Of a stretch of 64,000 bases of DNA, positions 54,533 through 63,439 are shown one piece after another. The DNA is from Vibrio amylolyticus (lineage in GTDB: Bacteria > Pseudomonadota > Gammaproteobacteria > Enterobacterales > Vibrionaceae): the NCBI RefSeq assembly GCF_023145695.1, contig NZ_JAJHVV010000001.1, forward strand, positions 124,001 through 188,000, in the 5' to 3' direction. A program made the position numbers and the translations under genes. Below the pieces are notes generated by a model. The model saw only the letters and a program-made list of their open reading frames with translations. It searched no databases and was not told the origin of the DNA. Each line of letters begins with the position of its first letter. Position 1 is the first letter of the stretch.

Positions 54533-54596
54533 ACCTAATATCTGGCGATCTTAGTAACAACGACCCAAGTAGGTAAGCCAGCTTTGCTAAATCTAC

Positions 54597-55253
54597 TTAG
54601 TACAATGGCATTTCGTCCGCAACAAACGGGTTCGACACTCGCTCTTTGCCAAATGTAGAGGTTGGCCCGTGCCCAGGAATAAAGGTCACATCATTACCTA
54701 GAGGCCAGAGTTTCTCTTTAATCGATGAGATAAGAGTGGCGTGATCGCCTTGTGGGAAATCTGTTCGACCAATACCTCCAGCAAACAGAACATCGCCTAC
54801 AAATGCCAATTTAGCAGAGTCACTAAACAGAATAACGTGACCAGGCGTGTGTCCAGGTGTATGAATAACGTTCAAAGATTGCTTACCAATAATGACAACG
54901 TCACCATCTAATAGCCATTGATTTGGAAGAAAAGCGTTGGTGTGTTCGAAGCCAAACATTTGGCTCTGGTTTGGTAGTCCATCTAACCAAAATTTATCAC
55001 CAATATGTGGACCTATTACTTCAATACCACCCAACTCTTTCGCTAATGGCTCTGTTCCACCAACATGATCAAGATGACCGTGAGTTAGGACAAGACGTAC
55101 AACATTGACACCTAACTCTTTAATTATCATAACAAGCTGATTAACATCACCACCTGGGTCAACAACCACAGCTTCCATGGTTTCATCACACCAGATGATT
55201 GAACAGTTTTGTGCAAAAGAAGTTACTGGGACTATTTGGTACTGAAGGGACAT
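54597..55253 (-). CDS. gloC: Hydroxyacylglutathione hydrolase type (GloC/YcbL), metallo-beta-lactamase fold
   Basis: 218 residues with the dinuclear zinc site THGHLDHVGG, HTPGHTPGHV, FVGDVLFAGGIGRTD and IPGHGPTS. Same length and motifs as E. coli YcbL/GloC, a glyoxalase-II-type thioesterase for S-lactoylglutathione. It follows the mepK and ldtD homologues, the same gene neighbourhood as ycbB-ycbK-ycbL in E. coli. Confidence 0.9.
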   Translation of the reverse strand: MSLQYQIVPVTSFAQNCSIIWCDETMEAVVVDPGGDVNQLVMIIKELGVNVVRLVLTHGHLDHVGGTEPLAKELGGIEVIGPHIGDKFWLDGLPNQSQMFGFEHTNAFLPNQWLLDGDVVIIGKQSLNVIHTPGHTPGHVILFSDSAKLAFVGDVLFAGGIGRTDFPQGDHATLISSIKEKLWPLGNDVTFIPGHGPTSTFGKERVSNPFVADEMPLY

Positions 55254-55348
55254 ATTTCTACCTTGATCACTATCGAAACAGCCCGAACTATGACATTACC
55301 AAGCTTGTTTTTCAATGACTCAGAAAGACAACTAAGCAGATATTACTG

Positions 55349-55906
55349 CTATGCCCAACTTCTTACAGGTCCTGTATCAATATGGATAAAGTTACTTCTT
55401 GGATAGTAGCCAACGCCACCTGATTTCAAGCTAAGTGCCGCATCTCGAACCTGTTTTAAGTTGACGCCTTCGAGTCGGAAGTCCATCGCTTGACCTAGCA
55501 TATGAAAACTCTTTTTGGCGACGCCATTGGAGTTTGCGCGTAATGCTTCATTCGTTGCCGGAGAACGAAAACCGGAAATGATCTGCACTTCAGCCTCGGT
55601 TCCTAACAAGGTTTGGATTTTTGATATTTTATCAAACAAACGACGATCCATTGGGTGGACTTCATTTCGACGAAAGTCTCGGCATAAGTAGTTAAGTCGA
55701 TCGAGCTCGCCTTCAACATAGTCAACACCGTTAAAGTAACTCGCTTCAACACTTTCTCCAGTATGAAGGTTGTTCATGACTAAATGACGAGGGCGATCGG
55801 GGTAAGACGCCTGAGCAATGGAAGGGATTCCACTTGCAATAACAAGACTACCACCCGCTAATTTTAAAAAATGACGTCGAGAAAAAACCAAAACTTTAAC
55901 CTTCAC
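55349..55906 (-). CDS. mepK: Murein endopeptidase MepK (YcbK, DUF882)
   Basis: 185 residues from GTG 55906; no suitable ATG precedes the export signal. The twin-arginine signal is SRRHFLKLAGGSLVIASG, so it is exported folded via Tat. The M15-type domain shows SGFRSPATNE, SFHMLGQAMDF and SNFIHIDTGPVRSW, with His and Asp zinc ligands. In E. coli MepK cuts 3-3 peptidoglycan cross-links. Upstream lies the transpeptidase that makes such links. Confidence 0.92.
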   Translation of the reverse strand: MKVKVLVFSRRHFLKLAGGSLVIASGIPSIAQASYPDRPRHLVMNNLHTGESVEASYFNGVDYVEGELDRLNYLCRDFRRNEVHPMDRRLFDKISKIQTLLGTEAEVQIISGFRSPATNEALRANSNGVAKKSFHMLGQAMDFRLEGVNLKQVRDAALSLKSGGVGYYPRSNFIHIDTGPVRSWA

Positions 55907-56070
55907 ATACCGTGTCCAATAATCTAAGCATGGACATTACCTAACTCGTTTGTGAAGTTCAAATGCATAAATCGTGCTAGAACCACCCAAAAAGCAGGAA
56001 TCAACCGCTTACTATTTGAGCAGCAAAGAAAAGTTTTATTAATGATTGAATTGTCAAAAATTCGTCAAGG

Positions 56071-57663
56071 CTATCCTTTGCCGTGAATTTCCGTCGCTTT
56101 GCCCTTTTTATTATGTTGAACGTAGCTGTCGTATTGATAGACGTCATCTCGATAATGAACTTGCCCCGATTCAACCCAAACGGTTTGGTAGATAATATGG
56201 ACAGGGATTCGACGTTTTAGTGCTATAGACTGAGTGGTTGAATGATCGTTTTCATCTGCATCGATAACCTCAAGCCCCTGCGTTTGTAATAACGTATTGG
56301 CAAATTGATCTGCATTTTCTACTCTCACACAACCAGAGCTAAAGGCACGAATATCTTTCTCAAATAAGTGCTTACTGGGAGTATCGTGCAAATAAATGGC
56401 GCGCCGGTTTGGCGTGTTAAATTTATAGAGGCCTAGCGCATTACTATCACCAGACTGTTGACGCATTTTGTAGGGAAACGTTTTAGGGTTAACTTCCGAC
56501 CAATTAATGTCACTGGGATTCACTGTTGAGGGGGTATTCCATCGCTTTACAATCTCGATCTTATTGTTCAGTAAATAATTTTCATCGACCAGAACTTGCG
56601 GGAGAATATCTTCCACCATGATCTTTCTAGGTACATTCCAAGTTGGATTAAGAATCAACGAATCCAAATTCGCCTGCATGACAGGCGTCTTTCGCGTCGT
56701 TCTTCCCACAACAACCTTTGATTGAAAGACTTCTTCCCCCAGATACCAGTAAGTCATATCGAAGCTTGGTACATTCACTAAAATCAACGTATCTCGCTGC
56801 ATTGGCCACAACCTAGAGCGCTCAGCATTTAATGCTAGCATCGCGAGTCTTTGCGAGGGCTTCATGTTTAGCCATTTCATTGTCTGGGTTCCAATGATGC
56901 CATCTTGTTTCAAACCATGAATACGCTGAAACTCCTTGATTGGTTCGATAAGTGTGGCGTCATACCAACTCGCATCGTTACGAACCCCTTTCGTATTCAC
57001 ATTCACTACGTTTAGTCGCTGAATGAGTTCATCTCGATGGGAAAGCTTATCCCCTACTTTTTTTAGAGCATTTTGATGATAAGTAGGGAGCGACACTTGT
57101 TCAAATTTTTTCAAATGTTGGTATGAAGCAATGATTTGTCGATACTCAGCATTAGAGGGCGTATATTCGTCGATAAGCTCTTCAAGTTGATGAAGTTCAA
57201 CGGCAATCAGCAACGAATTTAGGGAGTTTTTACTCGGCTGGGGTAATACTTCAGAAAGAGGTTGATTAAAAAACCATGACTCCCCAACAACAGGGGCTTG
57301 CTCTGCATAACTCATATAGAGAAGCAGTGTATCTGTCGCGAGTAAGTCATATTCAAACCATCGATTTTGCTCTCTGAACTTTTCTAAATACGCCAGTTGA
57401 GATGAGAACAAAGGGCTAAAGCCCGCTTGCTTAATCATCTCTAGCTGCAGCTCTAATTTTCGGCTCTCTTCGACGTCTAACCAGATAAGCTGGTCGTCAT
57501 TTTCGCGATAAATACGATTAAGTAACTGAGGGAAATGAATTAATTGATGAGTTTTAGAGTCAGGTGCTAACCAAGTCAACTCCTCAAAACGCTCTAAAGC
57601 ATAACTAGGAAGCGATAAAAGTATCAGTGGTAATAAAAACAGTACTCTTTTTTTCATTGTCAT
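56071..57663 (-). CDS. ldtD: L,D-transpeptidase LdtD (YcbB)
   Basis: 530 residues with a signal peptide (MTMKKRVLFLLPLILLSLPSYA). A helical/scaffold region, a peptidoglycan-binding domain (FQRIHGLKQDGIIGTQTMKW, about 241-260) and a YkuD catalytic domain (LILVNVPSFDMTYWYLGEE; HDTPSKHLFEKDIRAFSSGC then VRVEN) with the catalytic Cys in SSGCVRV. It makes 3-3 cross-links that strengthen the wall during outer-membrane stress. The gene pair with mepK gives maker and cutter of the same bond. Confidence 0.93.
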   Translation of the reverse strand: MTMKKRVLFLLPLILLSLPSYALERFEELTWLAPDSKTHQLIHFPQLLNRIYRENDDQLIWLDVEESRKLELQLEMIKQAGFSPLFSSQLAYLEKFREQNRWFEYDLLATDTLLLYMSYAEQAPVVGESWFFNQPLSEVLPQPSKNSLNSLLIAVELHQLEELIDEYTPSNAEYRQIIASYQHLKKFEQVSLPTYHQNALKKVGDKLSHRDELIQRLNVVNVNTKGVRNDASWYDATLIEPIKEFQRIHGLKQDGIIGTQTMKWLNMKPSQRLAMLALNAERSRLWPMQRDTLILVNVPSFDMTYWYLGEEVFQSKVVVGRTTRKTPVMQANLDSLILNPTWNVPRKIMVEDILPQVLVDENYLLNNKIEIVKRWNTPSTVNPSDINWSEVNPKTFPYKMRQQSGDSNALGLYKFNTPNRRAIYLHDTPSKHLFEKDIRAFSSGCVRVENADQFANTLLQTQGLEVIDADENDHSTTQSIALKRRIPVHIIYQTVWVESGQVHYRDDVYQYDSYVQHNKKGKATEIHGKG

Positions 57664-57732
57664 ACACTCTCTCGCTTCCAGTAAATAAAAGTATGGCAGA
57701 AAATCGAGCGCATGTTGGAGTCATACAAAAAG

Positions 57733-57762
57733 AAAAGCCTCTACGTATAGAGGCTTTTCACA
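57733..57762 (-). terminator. Terminator of ribA
   Basis: AAAAGCCTCTA (57733-57743) and TAGAGGCTTTT (57748-57758), loop CGTA, with T-rich sequence on the minus strand. Confidence 0.93.
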
Positions 57763-57777
57763 ACAAATCACTAAAAA

Positions 57778-58374
57778 CTAGAGCTTTAGATTATGTTTGC
57801 CGTGAGAGACCTTCGCTTGAAGATAACTCTCATTACCTGACTTCACGTGAGCCGATGTATTAACTATCTCAGCAATCTCAATACCGTTCTCTTGCAGTTC
57901 TTTAATCTTTTTAGGGTTGTTCGTCACTAGACGAATCTTATTAATACTCAGAGCATTAAGCATTTGGGCTGCTTCAGTGAAGTCCCTGAGATCATCACCA
58001 AAGCCTAGGTGATTATTTGCCTCATAGGTATTCATACCTTCGCTTTGTAAACGATAAGCGTCGATCTTATTGTACAGACCGATTCCACGCCCCTCTTGAC
58101 GTAAATAAAGTATGATTCCACCTTCTTCTCCCATCTTATTGATGGTTTCTTCAAGCTGCTCACCACAATCACAACGTGACGAATGAAAAACATCCCCAGT
58201 AAGGCATTCAGAGTGCATTCTAACCAAGGGTGAATCACTACCCATATCCGCTTTTTTAAATACAATCGCTACGTGTTCTTTTTCTGTTTTTAAACCACTA
58301 AAAGAGAGGATTTCTGCATCAATATTACTTTGGGAACCAACTTTAAGACCAACTCTGGCACGTACTTCCGCCAT
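57778..58374 (-). CDS. ribA: GTP cyclohydrolase II
   Basis: 198 residues from ATG 58374 ([12 protein letters not shown], as in other vibrios); the ATG four codons earlier at 58386 is possible. First step of riboflavin synthesis from GTP. Zinc site Cys in [22 protein letters not shown] motif [11 protein letters not shown], and NNPKKIKEL are intact. No FMN riboswitch was seen in the 300 bases upstream. Confidence 0.95.
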   Translation of the reverse strand: MAEVRARVGLKVGSQSNIDAEILSFSGLKTEKEHVAIVFKKADMGSDSPLVRMHSECLTGDVFHSSRCDCGEQLEETINKMGEEGGIILYLRQEGRGIGLYNKIDAYRLQSEGMNTYEANNHLGFGDDLRDFTEAAQMLNALSINKIRLVTNNPKKIKELQENGIEIAEIVNTSAHVKSGNESYLQAKVSHGKHNLKL

Positions 58375-58679
58375 ATTACTACCCATTCAATGTTTGCTTT
58401 AGTGCCTATGACAGAAACCTGTCGCACGCTATTGAAACTAACTATGGGGACTATTGGGGCTTTTTTCAATAGTTGATTGGAAATGAAAATATCGCCTTAT
58501 ACTCAGAGAGGGCTTTCAAGCACACTAAAGATAAAACGACGAAAACTCGAAAAGCTTAAATTAACACGGAAGGGAAAATCGTTCGATATAGTCTGGCGAG
58601 TAACGTAGAGATTGCTATCCAATACAGTACATTGTTAGTGATAGAAAATGGAGATACTGATAGCGATTGCTCAAACCCA
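58375..58679. other. Intergenic region upstream of ribA
   Basis: No gene. CTATTGAA near 58430 and TTCAATAG near 58467 form an eight-base inverted repeat with a spacer of about 28 bases. It could fold in the ribA leader but no sequence typical of the FMN riboswitch was found. Confidence 0.35.
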
Positions 58680-58871
58680 TTAACGGCTCTGCTTTTGCTT
58701 CCAAATTGCCAGTTCAACCCAAGCCGATTCAATAACTTTTATCTCCTCGTCGGTCAACAGTGATAAGGTTGGATCACTCTCTGCAAAATCGTTTGAATGA
58801 ATGAAGCCGAGCTTTGCGTAAAAGTCCTTTTTAAGTTGTAAAATCAGGTTTTCCACTGCGCTTCCTGGCAT
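58680..58871 (-). CDS. Small hypothetical protein
   Basis: 63 residues from ATG 58871 (a TTG four codons upstream is less likely). Two helices likely (AVENLILQLKKDFYAKLGF, LTDEEIKVIESAWVELAIWK). Not recognised. The start region has GAG seven to ten bases upstream. It stands alone, with gaps of 305 bases to ribA and 125 bases to the next gene. Confidence 0.5.
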   Translation of the reverse strand: MPGSAVENLILQLKKDFYAKLGFIHSNDFAESDPTLSLLTDEEIKVIESAWVELAIWKQKQSR

Positions 58872-58996
58872 GCAAACACTCAATTAATAGTGATATCAAT
58901 ATATTAATAGAGAATACCATACGATGGTAACGTGTCTTTTTTGACCACAAAATATGGAATAACAATCACACATAAGCACTTGACGTTACTTGATAG

Positions 58997-59989
58997 TTAA
59001 AACAGCTCTACGTCACTATCACTGTCATCATCGTCATTAAAAATACCTTCCTGTTTCAACTGATGATAATTGCAGACTTTGTTTCGCCCATTATCTTTTG
59101 CGTAATAGAGAGCTTTGTCTGCATGATCTAAAATGCTAGGGATAAAGTCTGTGGGTAGCACAGAACAAAGCCCCGCACTGAAAGTGACGAACGGAACCTG
59201 CGGGAAGTTATATTGTTCAATATGTTGACGAAATCCTTCTAGTTTTTCCTCTGCTTCATTGAGTTTGGTGCGGGGAAATAGAACAACAAATTCCTCGCCA
59301 CCAAATCGAAACAGTAGCTCTTCTCCACTAAAGTACTGCTGCATTTGCTGAGAAAAAGTAAGAAGCACTTCATCTCCAATTAAATGCCCATGCGTGTCAT
59401 TGATACTTTTAAACTTATCAATATCTAATATCGCAACCCTTGGGGAGTACTCTTCATTAAACTCACCGTTAGATAAAGACTCGTAACTTTGAGTTAACTT
59501 CTGCTCCATCATTTTACGATTATAAAGGCCAGTGAGTTCATCTCGTTCACTCTCGTGCAATATAATTAAGTAGTTTTTATATATCTGGCAGAACCCGTTG
59601 ATAAGCAGTTCAAATTCTTGTGGAGGCCCTGTCATTACAATGATAAAACGAGCTGAGCTAGTGTCATCAATCTGAATCGGAAAGGTACACCAGTGCTCAT
59701 CTTCCGCACGCTTTTCGACCACCGTCTCACTCATTTCATGGTCAAAATCGTCTGCTAATTCTTGATCTTGCTCTTGTAACCAATGAAATTCAGGCTCTTC
59801 ACCCAGTTTTTCTTCCCTTCTAACCGCCGCTATTAAATGCGAATGGTGACCAATATAGTGAAACAAATGGATGCTCTTAATTGGAGCCATTTCCGCCAAT
59901 GTCGCAATAACGCAATGCGCTAACGATATAGAATTCGTTTGCTCAGTGATCTCTACGACCAGCTGGAGTATTTTCTGCTCTACACTCAT
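58997..59989 (-). CDS. Soluble GGDEF diguanylate cyclase, no inhibitory site
   Basis: 330 residues, no membrane segment. The N-terminal 160 residues have a GAF-like pattern (AHCVIATLAEMAPIKSIHLF, CTFPIQIDDTSSARFIIVM). The GGDEF domain is intact: DELTGLYNRKMME, LDIDKFKSINDTHGH, FRFGGEEFVVLF. In the usual inhibitory position it reads SGEEL rather than RxxD, so product inhibition is not expected. The C-terminus has an acidic tail (DDDDSDSDVE). Good ribosome site AGGTGA. Confidence 0.92.
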   Translation of the reverse strand: MSVEQKILQLVVEITEQTNSISLAHCVIATLAEMAPIKSIHLFHYIGHHSHLIAAVRREEKLGEEPEFHWLQEQDQELADDFDHEMSETVVEKRAEDEHWCTFPIQIDDTSSARFIIVMTGPPQEFELLINGFCQIYKNYLIILHESERDELTGLYNRKMMEQKLTQSYESLSNGEFNEEYSPRVAILDIDKFKSINDTHGHLIGDEVLLTFSQQMQQYFSGEELLFRFGGEEFVVLFPRTKLNEAEEKLEGFRQHIEQYNFPQVPFVTFSAGLCSVLPTDFIPSILDHADKALYYAKDNGRNKVCNYHQLKQEGIFNDDDDSDSDVELF

Positions 59990-60052
59990 CTTTCACCTAT
60001 TTGTTGGTGATATTAATTTGAGTATAGGCAGTTCATGGTAAGTCAGGCATAA

Positions 60053-60077
60053 AAAAGCAGCGATGATCGCTGCTTTT
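60053..60077 (-). terminator. Terminator of the DUF2947 transcript
   Basis: AAAAGCAGCGA and TCGCTGCTTTT close TGA; T-rich on both strands. It follows the GNAT-HD-DUF2947 genes. Confidence 0.93.
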
Positions 60078-60095
60078 CTGTATTCGGCTTATAGA

Positions 60096-60569
60096 TTAAC
60101 TTCTTGTGCCAAATTTTACTGTCCCTTTAGAGCTAAACCACAACGCCTCTTTTCGACGTCGGCCTAACAGTATCGGCCCATCATCATAGAACAAAAAATT
60201 CTTCCAATGCTTTTTGAACACTGACCACTTCGTTTCAAGAATATTGTACTTCTCGTAACAAAAATAAACCGTCACATCATCTTGCCAGTCTAATTGCTCT
60301 AGTAACTCTTCTGGCATACCTTGATCGTCGTCTTCCCAATTCGCCATCCAATCGATTTCAAGTGTCCAATTGCTCTCTTTGCGCGGCCAATCTTGGCTAC
60401 TAAAGCGATCAGCATCAGGGCTTAACGGACTGATATTCTCTTTCCAAAGCTGTGAAGCTCTTGCTGCATCCATCGGTTTGATTTTCTCAAGATCCTCTGG
60501 TGGAAGTGGCATAGATTGATGGGTAAAGATCCATTTTCTTTGGTATTGATCCAAAGGCAAATACGACAT
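60096..60569 (-). CDS. DUF2947 protein
   Basis: 157 residues, soluble, Trp- and acid-rich (IDWMANWEDDDQGMPEELLE, YFCYEKYNILETKWSVFKKH, NFLFYDDGPILLGRRRKEAL). Matches DUF2947, a gammaproteobacterial family of unknown role. It starts 12 bases after the HD-hydrolase stop with GAGGAAA upstream, so it is the third gene of a short operon. Confidence 0.87.
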   Translation of the reverse strand: MSYLPLDQYQRKWIFTHQSMPLPPEDLEKIKPMDAARASQLWKENISPLSPDADRFSSQDWPRKESNWTLEIDWMANWEDDDQGMPEELLEQLDWQDDVTVYFCYEKYNILETKWSVFKKHWKNFLFYDDGPILLGRRRKEALWFSSKGTVKFGTRS

Positions 60570-60581
60570 TCATTTTCCTCG

Positions 60582-61172
60582 TTATTTTTTTAGCCAACCG
60601 TTTTTGACGGCTTGCTCTATCATTATTTTAGCTTCGTCCCACAATGTTTGCGAACCAAGCCCAATCTTACTGTTAATGTTGAGCACTTGCTCTTGGGTCA
60701 CCCCATGCTCTTGCCAACTCTGCCCATCATTATGGTAGTTGAGTAGCATTGGTATTAGACGATCAAGTGCTTTGGCGTATTTCGAATCCGGAGTTTGCGC
60801 AGATTCAAATTCAAGCCAAATGTCTTTTAATTCTTCACCTTGATCCGTCGGTAGCATGGCGAATAGTCTATTCGCAGCCGCGAGTTCTTTCTCTTCTTGC
60901 TCTAGGGAGGCAGCTACGTCATAGACAAAAGTGTCACCCGCATCGATCTCAACAATATCGTGCAGGAGCAGCATTTTAACCACTCTAGAGATATCAACGG
61001 GCTCGTTAGCATGTTCTTCCATCAAAATCGCCATCAGAGCAACGTGCCAACTGTGCTCCGCACTATTTTCTAAACGCCCATCTGCACTTTTTACTCGTGT
61101 TCGGCGTAGTACTGATTTTAACTGATCAAGTTCAATGATGAGTGATAGCTGCTTAACTAGTCTTTCGTTCAT
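60582..61172 (-). CDS. HD-domain hydrolase (HDDC2/YfbR-like nucleotidase)
   Basis: 196 residues from ATG 61172, which overlaps the acetyltransferase stop (ATGA). HD-domain metal ligands: His in SAEHSWHVALMA, the HD pair in LLLHDIVEIDAGDTF, and Asp in KALDRLIPML. Relatives remove phosphate from deoxynucleoside monophosphates. Cytoplasmic; co-translated with the acetyltransferase upstream. Confidence 0.88.
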   Translation of the reverse strand: MNERLVKQLSLIIELDQLKSVLRRTRVKSADGRLENSAEHSWHVALMAILMEEHANEPVDISRVVKMLLLHDIVEIDAGDTFVYDVAASLEQEEKELAAANRLFAMLPTDQGEELKDIWLEFESAQTPDSKYAKALDRLIPMLLNYHNDGQSWQEHGVTQEQVLNINSKIGLGSQTLWDEAKIMIEQAVKNGWLKK

Positions 61173-61750
61173 TTCACGGCTTTCCAATTTTGGTTGATAC
61201 AGCTCGTTAAAATATGGTCTTGCCACTGTCCATCTATCAATAAAAACTGTTTAGCAAAGCCCTCTTTCTCAAAGCCATTCTGTTTTAATACCGCAGCGCT
61301 TCGTTCATTATTTGGCATATAAGCCGCATTAACTCGATGCATAGATTGGTAGGTAAACATATAATTCACCGCATGCTTTAACGCACGTGACATAATGCCT
61401 TTGCCCTGAGAGTTTTCATCAAGTGAATACCCAACGGTACAGGTGTAGCAAGGGAATCGAGAGAGATTACTAAAGGAAACGGTACCAAGAACTTTCAATT
61501 CATCTGAGTTAAGAATAATTAAATAGTAGCCTAGCCCTAAGGCGTGCAGCTCATGAAGCTTAACCAGTTTTGTCGCCCAACCTGACTGGGTAAAAAATGC
61601 CTCTTCTCGCCTTGGTTCCCATGCTTTTAAATGTGAACGATTACGCTTGAAATAGTCTGTGATTCTCTGCGCATCATCAATTTCGGCGGTGCGTAGAACA
61701 AAATCAGTATCAGCCACGTAGACACTTCGATGCGAGTTTACTTTATTCAT
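61169..61750 (-). CDS. GNAT acetyltransferase (RimJ/RimL type)
   Basis: 193 residues. N-terminal strand FVLRTAEIDDAQRITDYFKR, WEPRRE, the acetyl-CoA loop DENSQGKGIMSRAL, and NERSAAVLKQNGFEKEGFAK are typical of RimJ/RimL N-acetyltransferases. In this class the substrate is often a ribosomal protein N-terminus or a small-molecule amine; not decidable here. First gene of the three-gene operon. Confidence 0.92.
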   Translation of the reverse strand: MNKVNSHRSVYVADTDFVLRTAEIDDAQRITDYFKRNRSHLKAWEPRREEAFFTQSGWATKLVKLHELHALGLGYYLIILNSDELKVLGTVSFSNLSRFPCYTCTVGYSLDENSQGKGIMSRALKHAVNYMFTYQSMHRVNAAYMPNNERSAAVLKQNGFEKEGFAKQFLLIDGQWQDHILTSCINQNWKAVK

Positions 61751-61792
61751 TAACTTAATATCTTCAATTCACTTTATGACGCGTATTTTCTA

Positions 61793-63337
61793 TTAGCTTT
61801 TACGGATAGAGTAATCGCGTAACTTATTGGCAATGGATGTATGAGAAACATTCAATCGCTTCGCTAATTTTCGGCTCGATGGGAACGACTGATATAAGCG
61901 TTCAAGCACTTGTGATTCGTACTCTTTCATTATCTCATCAAGTGAGCCATCTAGGTTCACATTCGGTAATCCTGATGAGACATTTTCTAGCTGTGGCAGG
62001 TGGAACAATGAAGCGTCTAAACGACCATCTTGCCATTCCGTTAACGCTCTTAGAACCATATTATCAAGTTGGCGCATATTTCCTGGCCACTGATAATTCG
62101 ATAAACCATCGACAAGTTCATCAGCGAATTCTGGTTTGCTCATCCCGAGTTGCGAAACATATTTAGCAACGAACAACTCTAACAACGGCCCAATGTCATT
62201 GGTTCGCTCACGAAGAGGGGGAATACGTAATGTCAGAACATTGAGTCTATAAAACAGATCTTCCCTAAAGGCACCTGACTCAGCCAGCTCAGCAAGCTTA
62301 TGCCTTGTCGATGCAATAACACGAACGTCTACATGTACTTCATGTTCTTCACCAACACGTCTGAATGTACCGTCTTGTAGGAATCTAAGCAGCTTAATCT
62401 GTAAATGGGCACTCATTTCGCCAATTTCATCTAAGAAAACCGTACCACCATTGGCTTGCTCAAAAATCCCTTTGTGCCCTTGCTCATGGTTAAATGAACC
62501 TGGCGCATGACCAAACAGCTCTGTTTCCGCAACATCATCTGGCATTGAAGCACAGCTCAAGATTAAAAACGACGCAGCTGCTCGACTTGAACGATTATGG
62601 CAGGCGCGAGCGAGCATCTCTTTACCAGTGCCCGTTTCCCCTTCAATGAGGAGTGGCTGATCAAGCATCGATAATTTCTTAGCTTGACTGATCAACGCTT
62701 TATGGCGATTAGAAACCCCGACAAAATATTCAAAACCTAAGTTATTATTGAGGGGAAGACTGTCGTCAAACTGCGGTTTATTGCTGCCAGAACGGATAAT
62801 CATTACTGCACTTGCTAAGCTAGATTCATTGGATTCACCGGTAATATAGACCGGCATAATTTCCATTGCATAATCAAGACCATCAATAACAATATTTTCA
62901 CGTTGACGAGTGATATTCCCTTCAAACCAATGAGAGAAATCAAAGCTGGGTAATAAAGATGAAATCTGCTGACCAATGATGTCAGCATCCGCTTGTTTGA
63001 ACAGATCAACCGCAGCGTGGTTAGCAAGATCGACATGACCTTTTAGGTCAATCGCCAAGACAGGATCTGGGAGGTTATTTAGAAGAGAAATCAATTCCGT
63101 ATTATGTCGTTCAATTGGCATAAACTGGATTTTTCGTACGTCTTTTACACCAGCGATACGGCGTATTTCTGTCATTAACTCACTGAACGTATCAAAGTCA
63201 ATATCAGGACAATTAAGGTAAATAATACCACTGACATCAATTTCGATGCCGCGCAGGTCAATACTCTTTGAGGCTAAAATATCAAGCAACTCACGAGTTA
63301 GACCTAATCTATCTTCACAAAACACTTCAAGACGCAC
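61793..63337 (-). CDS. tyrR: Aromatic amino acid regulator TyrR
   Basis: 514 residues, same length as E. coli TyrR. N-terminal ACT domain (MRLEVFCEDRLGLTRELLDI), PAS domain (LNNLPDPVLAIDLKGHVDLA), AAA+ domain with GETGTGKE and FLDEIGEMS, and a C-terminal helix-turn-helix (SRKLAKRLNVSHTSIANKLR). Where sigma-54 activators have GAFTGA it reads GHAPGSF, as expected for TyrR, which works with sigma-70. It binds Tyr, Phe or Trp and controls their synthesis and transport genes. A candidate TyrR box lies upstream; ycjF is the upstream gene, as in E. coli. Confidence 0.97.
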   Translation of the reverse strand: MRLEVFCEDRLGLTRELLDILASKSIDLRGIEIDVSGIIYLNCPDIDFDTFSELMTEIRRIAGVKDVRKIQFMPIERHNTELISLLNNLPDPVLAIDLKGHVDLANHAAVDLFKQADADIIGQQISSLLPSFDFSHWFEGNITRQRENIVIDGLDYAMEIMPVYITGESNESSLASAVMIIRSGSNKPQFDDSLPLNNNLGFEYFVGVSNRHKALISQAKKLSMLDQPLLIEGETGTGKEMLARACHNRSSRAAASFLILSCASMPDDVAETELFGHAPGSFNHEQGHKGIFEQANGGTVFLDEIGEMSAHLQIKLLRFLQDGTFRRVGEEHEVHVDVRVIASTRHKLAELAESGAFREDLFYRLNVLTLRIPPLRERTNDIGPLLELFVAKYVSQLGMSKPEFADELVDGLSNYQWPGNMRQLDNMVLRALTEWQDGRLDASLFHLPQLENVSSGLPNVNLDGSLDEIMKEYESQVLERLYQSFPSSRKLAKRLNVSHTSIANKLRDYSIRKS

Positions 63338-63358
63338 TAAGAAATCCTAATTGAACGG

Positions 63359-63376
63359 TGTCAGAAAAAGTTGACA
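63359..63376 (-). promoter_or_regulatory. Candidate TyrR box
   Basis: TGTCAG-AAAAAG-TTGACA has the 18-base length and TGT-N12-ACA ends of the TyrR box (TGTAAA-N6-TTTACA). It is 22 bases upstream of the tyrR start, placing it at or just beyond the transcription start, as expected for self-repression. Confidence 0.6.
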
Positions 63377-63439
63377 CTAGTTTCGCTCATGACTTTTAGT
63401 GCGTCAAGAAATCTAGTGAGAATACAACGACAACGACAT

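Noticed and set aside
58387..58679. FMN riboswitch before ribA
   Set aside because: The region lacks the conserved RFN core and is not unusually GC-rich; only a widely spaced eight-base repeat is present.
62300..62560. TyrR taken for a sigma-54 activator
   Set aside because: The GAFTGA loop needed to contact sigma-54 is replaced by GHAPGSF; domain order and length match TyrR.
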